The translations under genes were made by a program, and so were the position numbers. A stretch of DNA of 8,798 nt from assembly GCA_030833025.1 (NCBI GenBank), contig JAURHZ010000084.1:1-8798 (forward strand), in the 5' to 3' direction. Below are positions 1 to 5,326 of this stretch, one piece after another. The notes under the pieces were generated by a model that had not been told where the DNA came from, did no database searches, and saw only the letters and a program-made list of their open reading frames with translations. How positions within the stretch are numbered: position 1 is the first letter of the stretch; every line of letters starts with the position of its first letter. Origin of the DNA: Armatimonadota bacterium. Lineage in GTDB: Bacteria > Armatimonadota > Armatimonadia > Armatimonadales > Armatimonadaceae.

Positions 1-332
1 GTATTGCGATTACGAGCCATCTTCCACATATCGCCGCATACGCTATGTACGCGATGGCGCGTCAAGCAGACCTTGTCACGGGACTCCCAGTTTTTGAACT
101 CGCAGCAGGTGGCTTTCACTCTGCCACACGGGTTGCTGCATCCAGCCCTGAAGTCTGGACACGCATTTTGACTAGCAATAGGGCCGCGGTCGTTCAGACC
201 CTCGATGGATACCTAGATCTCCTACTAGCCGTAAAACAGGCGCTTGCTGACGAGGATGATGCAACACTTGCAAATCTGCTGCATGCAGGAATGCGACATC
301 CCGATAACGTGGTGCGATATCCTTCAGCGTGA
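1..332 (+). CDS. tyrA: Prephenate dehydrogenase, C-terminal part (5' truncated by window edge)
   Basis: The reading frame is open from base 3 to the TGA at 330-332 and gives 109 residues of the C-terminal, mostly helical dimerisation domain. Prephenate dehydrogenase oxidatively decarboxylates prephenate to 4-hydroxyphenylpyruvate with NAD(P)+ in tyrosine synthesis, in the cytoplasm. Near the start of the visible part is SHLPH, a hallmark of the family. It is followed by an alanine-rich helix and the segment AAGGFHSATRVAASSPEVW, which matches the family pattern AAGGFRDxTRIAxSxPxxW. The N-terminal Rossmann fold lies outside the window, so cofactor preference cannot be judged. No C-terminal ACT domain is present: the frame ends soon after the helical domain. 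The stop overlaps the aroA start as TGATG, which fits an aromatic amino acid operon. The family call is secure. An arogenate-specific enzyme cannot be excluded. Confidence 0.93.
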   Translation, partial: IAITSHLPHIAAYAMYAMARQADLVTGLPVFELAAGGFHSATRVAASSPEVWTRILTSNRAAVVQTLDGYLDLLLAVKQALADEDDATLANLLHAGMRHPDNVVRYPSA

Positions 333-1627
333 TGAATTACAAAGCCAAGTCCTGTGCACATCCCATCAACAAAGTTGTTTCCGTTCCCGGGAGCAAAAGC
401 ATCACGAACCGGGCACTGCTCCTCGCAGCGCTTGCCCAAGGGACAACCACTCTACGGAATGCTCTTTTTTGTGATGACACAGACCGGATGGTTGATTGCC
501 TAAAGAAGCTTGGCGTCGAGATTATCATCAATGTTGAAGCTGAAACCATAACCGTGACCGGACTCGGACGGGCTTTCAATGTTCCAGCTGCTGAGCTCTT
601 CGTTGGGAACTCTGGTACGACCGCACGGTTTATCACACCTGCTATCGCAGCAGGGCATGGAGTCGTTACGCTCGATGGCGTGGCGCGGATGCGTGAGCGC
701 CCGATGCAGGATCTCATCGATGCCGTCGAACAGCTTGGTGGAAATGTTTCATCGGTCAACGGTACGGGATGCCCGCCGCTTGAGATTCAGGCCGCCGGTC
801 TTAAGGGGGGCCAATCCACAATCCGTGCCAACATCAGTAGTCAGTTTTTGAGCGGCTTGCTCCTGGCATCTCCTTATGCCGCCGCAGACTCAGTTATTGA
901 AATCGACGGTCCATTGCTGTCGGCTCCCTACGTCTTGATGACCATTCGAATGATGTCTGATTTTGGTGTTACGGTTCGTACAGACGAAGAGCTCCGGGCC
1001 TTTTCCGTCAGCGCAGGAACCCCGTATGTATCTCCAGGTGAGTACATCATCGAACCAGATGCATCATCGGCCAGCTATTTCTTCGCTGCCGCTGCGGTAA
1101 CGGGTGGGTGCGTGACCGTTGCGAATATCCACCGTGATGGCCTCCAAGGTGATACTGCTTTTACTGAAGTCCTTGAGGCAATGGGGTGTCTGGTGACGGA
1201 CACGGCTGAAGGCCTTTGTGTGGACGCACGTCGTGTTGAACTTGTGGGAACTGAAATGGACATGAATGCGATCTCGGACACATTAATGACGGCAGCTGTC
1301 GTTGCGCCGTACTGTAATAGTCCAAGTAGATTTCATAATGTTGGTCACATTCGCCATAAGGAAACGGACCGTCTCAGCGCTACAGCTGCAGAACTAACCA
1401 GGTTTGGTGTCACGACTCGTGAAGAACATGATGCCATAAGCGTGTTTCCGCATACCACCGACGAGTCGAGTACGAACACGATTTGGCGCACATATGACGA
1501 TCATCGGATGGCGATGGCAGCTGCTGTCTTCGCACTTAGGCACGATGGGGTTGTGATTGAAGATCCGATGTGTGTTAACAAGACATTTCCAGACTTCTTT
1601 GACCGTTGGGAGGGGCTACTCGCGTAA
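332..1627 (+). CDS. aroA: 3-phosphoshikimate 1-carboxyvinyltransferase (EPSP synthase)
   Basis: This is the sixth step of the shikimate pathway: it joins phosphoenolpyruvate to shikimate-3-phosphate to give EPSP and phosphate, in the cytoplasm. At 431 residues it has the normal family length. Visible motifs are PGSKS (19-23), GNSGTTAR (92-99, PEP-binding loop), RERP (121-124), SSQF (169-172), DMNAISDT (310-317, with the likely catalytic Asp at 316), KETDR (343-347) and DDHR (389-392). KTFP near 417 supplies the C-terminal lysine. The overall pattern is the E. coli-like one, not the class II pattern. The residue equivalent to E. coli Pro101 is Phe100. I chose the ATG at 332, which overlaps the tyrA stop as TGATG; a GTG at 329 is an alternative. 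There is no strong ribosome site, so translation probably depends on coupling to tyrA. The TAA at 1625-1627 overlaps the cmk start. Confidence 0.98.
   Translation: MNYKAKSCAHPINKVVSVPGSKSITNRALLLAALAQGTTTLRNALFCDDTDRMVDCLKKLGVEIIINVEAETITVTGLGRAFNVPAAELFVGNSGTTARFITPAIAAGHGVVTLDGVARMRERPMQDLIDAVEQLGGNVSSVNGTGCPPLEIQAAGLKGGQSTIRANISSQFLSGLLLASPYAAADSVIEIDGPLLSAPYVLMTIRMMSDFGVTVRTDEELRAFSVSAGTPYVSPGEYIIEPDASSASYFFAAAAVTGGCVTVANIHRDGLQGDTAFTEVLEAMGCLVTDTAEGLCVDARRVELVGTEMDMNAISDTLMTAAVVAPYCNSPSRFHNVGHIRHKETDRLSATAAELTRFGVTTREEHDAISVFPHTTDESSTNTIWRTYDDHRMAMAAAVFALRHDGVVIEDPMCVNKTFPDFFDRWEGLLA
1608..1615 (+). promoter_or_regulatory. Ribosome-binding site of cmk
   Basis: GGGAGGGG lies inside the last codons of aroA, 11 bases before the ATG at 1627. 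It supports that ATG over an in-frame TTG at 1606, which would add seven residues ahead of the conserved N-terminal beta strand. Confidence 0.7.
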
Positions 1628-2292
1628 TGGGAAACATCAGGGTTGCAATAGATGGTCCAGCGGGAGCGGGGAAGAGCACGGTTTCACGCGAAGTAGCACG
1701 GCAGCTGGGGTTTGTATATTTAGATAGTGGCGCGATGTATCGAGCGGTGGCATTTGCTGCGATTGCAAAAGGGATTTCTCTTACGGATGCGGCTGCTCTG
1801 ACGACACTCGCCAATGACATCGACATCACATTTGACCAGAGTGTGCCTCCAAGGGTTTTTCTCGGCGGAACCGATGTCACATCGGATATCCGGCTGCCCG
1901 AAATTGGTACAGCAGCATCGATTGTTAGCCAGATCCCCGGGGTTCGGGTAGCTATGGTCAGGCAACAGCAACACCTCGGAGCACGAGATTCCATCGTGAT
2001 GGAAGGTCGAGATATTGGTACTGTCGTATTTCCCGATGCGGAGGTCAAGATATACCTGACGGCATCCGTTGGTGAACGTGCGCGACGCCGTGCCGGAGAG
2101 TTAGTAGCAACGGGAAAATTCGTCGCATTGGATGACATCGAGCAGCAAATCAGTGAGCGAGATTATCGCGATATGAACCGCGATGATTCGCCCCTTCGGG
2201 TCGCCGATGGCGCTTGGGAGCTGAACACGGATGGAATTGTTATTGATGATGTCATCACGATGATTGTGAGCCGGGTTCGAACACATAGTTAG
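1627..2292 (+). CDS. cmk: Cytidylate kinase
   Basis: This enzyme phosphorylates CMP and dCMP to the diphosphates with ATP, feeding RNA, DNA and CDP-lipid synthesis in the cytoplasm. The 221 residues match the usual bacterial length. Motifs in order are the P-loop GPAGAGKST (10-18), LDSGAMYRA (32-40), a GGTDVTSDIR segment of the CMP-binding insert (80-89), EGRDIGT (126-132), the arginine-rich lid RARRRAGEL (151-159) and RDYRDMNRDDSPL (178-190), then the C-terminal helix. The ATG overlaps the aroA stop as TAATG and has a strong purine-rich ribosome site. The aroA-cmk neighbourhood is common in bacteria. A 5-bp GC hairpin starts at the last base of the stop codon but has no U-tract, so plsC may be reached by read-through. 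No anomalies seen. Confidence 0.98.
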   Translation: MGNIRVAIDGPAGAGKSTVSREVARQLGFVYLDSGAMYRAVAFAAIAKGISLTDAAALTTLANDIDITFDQSVPPRVFLGGTDVTSDIRLPEIGTAASIVSQIPGVRVAMVRQQQHLGARDSIVMEGRDIGTVVFPDAEVKIYLTASVGERARRRAGELVATGKFVALDDIEQQISERDYRDMNRDDSPLRVADGAWELNTDGIVIDDVITMIVSRVRTHS

Positions 2293-2305
2293 CCTGTGAC
2301 CAGGC
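2292..2305 (+). other. Small hairpin at the cmk stop codon
   Basis: GCCTG-TGAC-CAGGC forms a perfect 5-bp stem with a 4-base loop. It starts at the last base of the cmk stop codon. No run of T follows, so it does not look like an intrinsic terminator. It may be a weak pause or RNA-stability element, or chance. The rest of the gap to plsC (2306-2443) holds no clear promoter: the best match, TTCATA at 2398 with TAAACT at 2421, would leave only about 11 bases of leader. Confidence 0.3.
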
Positions 2306-2443
2306 ATGCATGACCGTATAGATTCCAGCGTCGATTTGAATAGCTCGCAGTTCCAATCGATTCACCAACTAGATGGTCCGGGCATGATACGACTGATTTC
2401 ATAAAAACTGCCTTGTACAGTAAACTGACTTGGAATTTTAGTA

Positions 2444-3130
2444 ATGACAGAGTCAACTCCACTGCGACCTAAAAAACACGATACCTATGCCTTCCTAGAA
2501 ACGGCTGGAAATCTCTTTATTTGGTTGATGGGCGGGCTCTATGTACGTGGTGCCGATCGTGTACCGAAGCATGGGGCAGTCCTTCTCGTATCAAACCATG
2601 CAAGTCTTTTAGATCCTGTTGCCATCGGAGTTGCTGCTCCAAGACGTGTTCTCTTCATGACGAAGGCCGAGCTGTTCAAGATCAAGCTGTTGGGCTGGCT
2701 ACTTGATGGCGTTGACTGCTTTCCCGTCAAACGTGGAAGTGCGGACAGGGCTGCTTATAAGCAAGCAATACAACGTTTGGCAGAAGGTCGCTGTCTTTGC
2801 ATATTCCCGGAGGGTACACGTAGCCCTGACGGTGGCTTACAGGCTCCGGAAGCCGGTGCAGCAACGCTCGGGATGCGGATGGGCGTGCAGCTTGTACCGG
2901 TATATGTAAAGGGTTCTTTTGAGATGCTTGGAGTTAGCCGGCCGCTCCGTCGTGGCAGGATTGATGTTATCTTTGGCGATCCGTTCACTTTTGAGAAAGG
3001 AATCGATAAGGAAATTGCCGGGCAAATCTTGATGTCCAAAATCAAGGAGTTGGCTGATAACCACGCTCGTGATACCGCCATCCCAATTAGACCTCATCGG
3101 TTTGTCAAGCCATGTGAGCGAGGCAACTGA
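2444..3130 (+). CDS. plsC: 1-acyl-sn-glycerol-3-phosphate acyltransferase
   Basis: Member of the PlsC/LPLAT acyltransferase family. It acylates position 2 of lysophosphatidic acid to give phosphatidic acid, the precursor of membrane phospholipids, at the inner face of the cytoplasmic membrane. Length is 228 residues, typical of short bacterial PlsC. The catalytic NHxSxxD motif appears as NHASLLD (His52, Asp57). The substrate-binding block is FPEGTRS (121-127), preceded by FPVKRGSADR (93-102) and followed by VPVYVKG (151-157). The hydrophobic segment at about 21-33 may be a membrane-associating helix. The acyl donor (acyl-ACP or acyl-CoA) cannot be told from sequence. The gene sits 151 bases after cmk on the same strand and ends about 35 bases before a strong terminator. 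The ribosome site is weak (GGA at 2432-2434). A different lysophospholipid acyltransferase of the same family is possible. Confidence 0.93.
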   Translation: MTESTPLRPKKHDTYAFLETAGNLFIWLMGGLYVRGADRVPKHGAVLLVSNHASLLDPVAIGVAAPRRVLFMTKAELFKIKLLGWLLDGVDCFPVKRGSADRAAYKQAIQRLAEGRCLCIFPEGTRSPDGGLQAPEAGAATLGMRMGVQLVPVYVKGSFEMLGVSRPLRRGRIDVIFGDPFTFEKGIDKEIAGQILMSKIKELADNHARDTAIPIRPHRFVKPCERGN

Positions 3131-3160
3131 GCTCACACAAGAGTACAAACTAGGCAAAAT

Positions 3161-3198
3161 AAAAGGCCGGCCCGCATTGACGCAGGCCGGCACTTTTT
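3161..3198. terminator. Bidirectional intrinsic terminator
   Basis: Arms 3166-3175 and 3182-3191 form a GC-rich stem: GCCGGCC pairs with GGCCGGC, then one C/A mismatch, then GC with GC, around the loop ATTGAC. The A-rich run just before it and TTTTT at 3194-3198 can extend the stem, and they give a U-tract on both strands. It lies between the end of plsC (+) and the end of the small basic protein gene (-), so it can end transcription from both sides. Confidence 0.92.
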
Positions 3199-3218
3199 CT
3201 GTAACGGGATAATACTGA

Positions 3219-3620
3219 TTATTCAGCGATTTCAACATTTAAGAAGATAATCTGGCCGGCATCATCGATGTCAATGCCGATTTTGCCCTCTAGCACGCCA
3301 TCGAGTAAAGTTTTGTCAAGCTGAAACGCTGCCAAGCGATCTGCTGTACCTTGTTGGCGAATACGGCGCTGGCGACCACTAACGGTCTTAAAGTGCTCAG
3401 CCTCAGCATTTACGCTTCGCGCCCACTGAATAATGTTGCGAAGCTCAGTTTGTGATGCGCCTCGTGCACCACGTGTTGCCAATAATGCACTAACTAGTCG
3501 GCTTGACTGAGTCTCCGTGTCCACCGTAGTGCGACGACGACGTCGACGAACGGGGGCTTCAACGACCGGGGTCGGTTCGGGTGTGGGTTCGGCAACCAAT
3601 TTTGTTGTTCTACGAGCCAT
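3219..3620 (-). CDS. Small basic protein of unknown function, arginine-rich linker
   Basis: I do not recognise this family. The protein has 133 residues from the ATG at 3618-3620, chosen because GGAG lies 5 bases upstream; a longer frame from 3638 has no such site. The N-terminus (1-35) is low-complexity: MARRTTK, a Pro/Glu/Thr stretch EPTPEPTP, then six arginines at 25-30. The rest (about 38-133) looks folded. It has a helix at 40-50, a helical segment at 57-75, a basic stretch SGRQRRIRQQG (81-91), a helix near 92-112 and a final beta hairpin, GKIGIDIDDAGQIIFL (112-127). The helix-helix-hairpin order resembles a winged helix, and the basic tail would suit DNA or RNA binding, but this is inference from shape and charge only. 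No signal peptide or membrane segment. It is apparently monocistronic, with its own promoter candidate and a shared terminator. That it is a real gene is likely. Confidence 0.75.
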   Translation of the reverse strand: MARRTTKLVAEPTPEPTPVVEAPVRRRRRRTTVDTETQSSRLVSALLATRGARGASQTELRNIIQWARSVNAEAEHFKTVSGRQRRIRQQGTADRLAAFQLDKTLLDGVLEGKIGIDIDDAGQIIFLNVEIAE

Positions 3621-3625
3621 TAGTT

Positions 3626-3629
3626 CTCC
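3626..3629 (-). promoter_or_regulatory. Ribosome-binding site of the 133-aa basic protein
   Basis: On the - strand GGAG is followed by AACTA and then the ATG at 3620-3618. The 5-base spacing favours this start over the upstream in-frame start at 3638. Confidence 0.7.
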
Positions 3630-3652
3630 AATATCCACTCATAGTAGATATT

Positions 3653-3681
3653 TTTATCCTGATTTGGCGTGTAATTGACAG
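3653..3681 (-). promoter_or_regulatory. Candidate sigma-70-type promoter for the 133-aa protein gene
   Basis: Read on the - strand: CTGTCA (3681-3676, 4 of 6 to TTGACA), a 17-base spacer, then GATAAA (3658-3653, 4 of 6 to TATAAT) in an AT-rich surround. Transcription would start near 3646 and leave a leader of about 26 bases with the GGAG site. The matches are modest, but spacing and position are right. Confidence 0.4.
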
Positions 3682-3686
3682 TTGAG

Positions 3687-3703
3687 AACACTGAATAAGT
3701 GTT
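3687..3703. repeat. Inverted repeat upstream of the candidate promoter
   Basis: AACACT-GAATA-AGTGTT is a perfect 6-bp inverted repeat with a 5-base centre, just upstream of the candidate -35 of the 133-aa protein gene. Its size and place suit an operator for a dimeric regulator. A chance repeat is also possible. Confidence 0.35.
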
Positions 3704-3785
3704 ACAGTACCCATCATTCACACTTCGGCCACCTGAATAGCCGCGAAAACATATTACGATACTTGCAAATGAAATGAAGTATAAA

Positions 3786-3800
3786 TGATAATGATTTTCA
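3786..3800. promoter_or_regulatory. Fur-box-like palindrome
   Basis: TGATAAT-G-ATTTTCA matches the 7-1-7 Fur-type pattern TGATAAT-N-ATTATCA at 13 of 14 positions. A TATACT hexamer lies beside it on the - strand (read 3784 to 3779). It is about 165 bases upstream of the 133-aa protein start. In AT-rich DNA such a match can arise by chance, and no iron gene is visible nearby. Confidence 0.3.
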
Positions 3801-3888
3801 AAAAAAAGTGAGAATCGATGTTTGAAAACCATGAAAGCGGATTCGACCACCATTCGAAAATCAGGGGAATCACGGATTTAGCGTCGAT

Positions 3889-4004
3889 ATCAAGCGCTTC
3901 ATGAAGCATTGATTACCGTAAAGATAGCCCGGGACGTTCTCGTAAACGAGCACTTCCGTGGGGCAAGTCCAAACGGCTGGGGCCTTAACTACATCCAAGT
4001 AGCC
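3889..4004. repeat. Cluster of small inverted repeats (possible structured RNA or relic)
   Basis: ATCAA (3889-3893) and TTGAT (3909-3913) flank the perfect 12-base palindrome GCTTCATGAAGC (3896-3907). Then come CTCGT-AA-ACGAG (3939-3950), CCGT...ACGG (3956-3959 with 3973-3976) and CTAC-ATCCAA-GTAG (about 3990-4003). The density of short stems is notable, but individual stems are only 4-6 bp. No known riboswitch or RNA family is recognised. Confidence 0.3.
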
Positions 4005-4041
4005 ACGTAAACGCCAAAATTTCAGGAGTTGTGTATTCCCA

Positions 4042-5244
4042 TTATGCTTTTACCGCTGGGCGCAGTTTATCCATGATTCTCTGCTCAATACCTTCAAGGT
4101 GTAAGTCACCAGACATCAAGCGCCCAACCAGCTTAGTTCCTGCGGGATTCTTGACACCCAGTTTGTAGGATAGGTAGGGCGTACGGTGGAACAGCTTTGC
4201 CACGCGATTAGCAGCATCGAATTCGCCGCCAAACATTGACTTTATGCTTTCTGCATAGGTGGAAACAGTATCGGATGCAAGATGTTTCGCAGCTAGGGCA
4301 CCACTACGGACAGCATATTGAATGCCTTCACCGAATAACGGTTGCACCAACCCAGCAGCATCGCCGACGAGTAACACTCGACAGCTTTGATCAACGATTG
4401 GCTCATTCCCTGTCCAATATGGGATTGGATGAGCCCAAATTTTGATATCAGACCCAAGTAAATCTGGTGACAAACCAGCAGAGGTAAGCTGAATCTTCAT
4501 CGCATTCAGCAAGGTGATCCCGACAGTATTCAGACCTGCCGGAGTTGGTTTCTTCGGTGTTAACATTCCGGCACCGACAGACAGAATTCCAAGTTTCGGG
4601 AAAATCCAGGCATAGCCGTTCTTAACGGTTCCGTAGTCAAGGTAGCAAGCTGCCTTCTCGAGGTCCGGGTGCCACGGATTCTCTGGTGTTGCATTCGGGT
4701 AAGGAATCTCTGCTTCTCTTGCAATACCCCAGCGTTTATTGAGGCGTAATCCAACTCGGGAGCCTACAACGCCCTTAGCTCCATCCGCGCCAACGACGTA
4801 CCGGCTCCGATGCACAGTTCCGTCGTCAGTGGTTACATTGACGCCTGTCGAATCAGGCTCGACCTGCATCACTCGGGCTCCAAGGATAACACTCGAACCT
4901 TCCGCCTCAGCTCGGCTCTGCAAGTAGTGGTCAAACTTCGGGCGCATCACCATCCATACTTCAGATGGCTGGTCTGCAGCGGTGAGCATTGGTGCAAGAA
5001 CAGGGTCTTTTCCCTTCCATGAATGGCGAAGATGGGTGACCGTTGTTTCAAGAAAGCCATCCGGGTCCAGACCAGCTACATGGTTCTGAAGCGACACAGG
5101 AATACCGCCACCACAGGGTTTATAGCGCGGGAAGGTGGCATTTCTGTCAATAAGGAGTGTCCGCAAGCCACTTTCGGCGCATTTCCATGCACATGTCGCG
5201 CCTGCTGGCCCAGATCCTACAACGATTACATCCCAAACTGACAT
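4042..5244 (-). CDS. Geranylgeranyl reductase family FAD-dependent oxidoreductase
   Basis: A flavoprotein of the geranylgeranyl reductase (GGR/ChlP/MenJ-type) family, which saturates double bonds of polyprenyl chains on lipids, quinones or pigment precursors, usually at the membrane surface. Length is 400 residues, as expected. The N-terminal FAD-binding dinucleotide fold has GSGPAG (10-15). Next come the family signature PRYKPCGGGIP (39-49), GADGAKG (152-158), the substrate-pocket pattern YxWxFPx7GxG (YAWIFP at 211-216 to GAG at 224-226), and the second FAD motif GDAAGLVQPLFGEGI (294-308). There is no signal peptide or clear membrane helix. The start at 5244 has GGAG 9 bases upstream. It follows the large secreted protein gene by 82 bases with no obvious terminator between them, so co-transcription is possible. 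The substrate is unknown: menaquinone side chain, carotenoid or another prenyl lipid. Membership in the family is firm. Confidence 0.9.
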   Translation of the reverse strand: MSVWDVIVVGSGPAGATCAWKCAESGLRTLLIDRNATFPRYKPCGGGIPVSLQNHVAGLDPDGFLETTVTHLRHSWKGKDPVLAPMLTAADQPSEVWMVMRPKFDHYLQSRAEAEGSSVILGARVMQVEPDSTGVNVTTDDGTVHRSRYVVGADGAKGVVGSRVGLRLNKRWGIAREAEIPYPNATPENPWHPDLEKAACYLDYGTVKNGYAWIFPKLGILSVGAGMLTPKKPTPAGLNTVGITLLNAMKIQLTSAGLSPDLLGSDIKIWAHPIPYWTGNEPIVDQSCRVLLVGDAAGLVQPLFGEGIQYAVRSGALAAKHLASDTVSTYAESIKSMFGGEFDAANRVAKLFHRTPYLSYKLGVKNPAGTKLVGRLMSGDLHLEGIEQRIMDKLRPAVKA

Positions 5245-5326
5245 TCAGGCTAACTCCACATCTACATGACATCGGACTCGACAGTGTAATCAGTCCTAAC
5301 GTAATCCTACCCATTCAGGAAACGAA
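5245..5326 (-). other. Short gap between the secreted protein and reductase genes
   Basis: This 82-base gap contains the GGAG ribosome site of the reductase gene (5254-5257). I see no hairpin followed by a T-run and no convincing promoter hexamer pair. Read-through from the upstream gene is therefore the simplest reading. Confidence 0.4.

Larger units (their letters stand above)
3639..4041. other. Gene-free stretch between the basic protein gene and the reductase gene
   Basis: About 400 bases without a convincing gene. Bases 3639-3850 are clearly AT-rich, with an A-run at 3800-3807, and hold the candidate promoter, an inverted repeat and a Fur-box-like palindrome. Bases 3880-4010 have a composition closer to the genes and are rich in small inverted repeats. 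Open stretches exist on both strands there (for example 3882-4010 on +), but none has an ATG with a ribosome site. I see no intrinsic terminator for the reductase gene that ends at 4042. Confidence 0.6.

Noticed and set aside
45..332. Treating the left-edge frame as a complete 95-aa protein starting at 45
   Set aside because: The frame continues upstream to the window edge and includes the SHLPH motif of prephenate dehydrogenase before that ATG, so it is the 3' part of a longer gene.
1575..2138. A 187-codon open frame antisense to cmk
   Set aside because: It lies entirely opposite a well-conserved gene (apart from the aroA end), and its translation is the low-complexity Ser/Arg/Ala type expected for an antisense shadow. 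It has no motif of its own.
3620..3853. A 77-codon - strand frame whose TAA overlaps the ATG of the 133-aa protein
   Set aside because: The TAATG overlap is suggestive, but the peptide is rich in Tyr, Phe, Asn and Ser because the DNA is AT-rich. It runs through the candidate promoter, operator and Fur-like box, and I see no ribosome site. Non-coding control DNA explains it better.
3882..4020. tRNA or known riboswitch in the hairpin-rich gap
   Set aside because: I found no cloverleaf with the T-loop GTTCRANYC pattern and no recognisable conserved riboswitch core.
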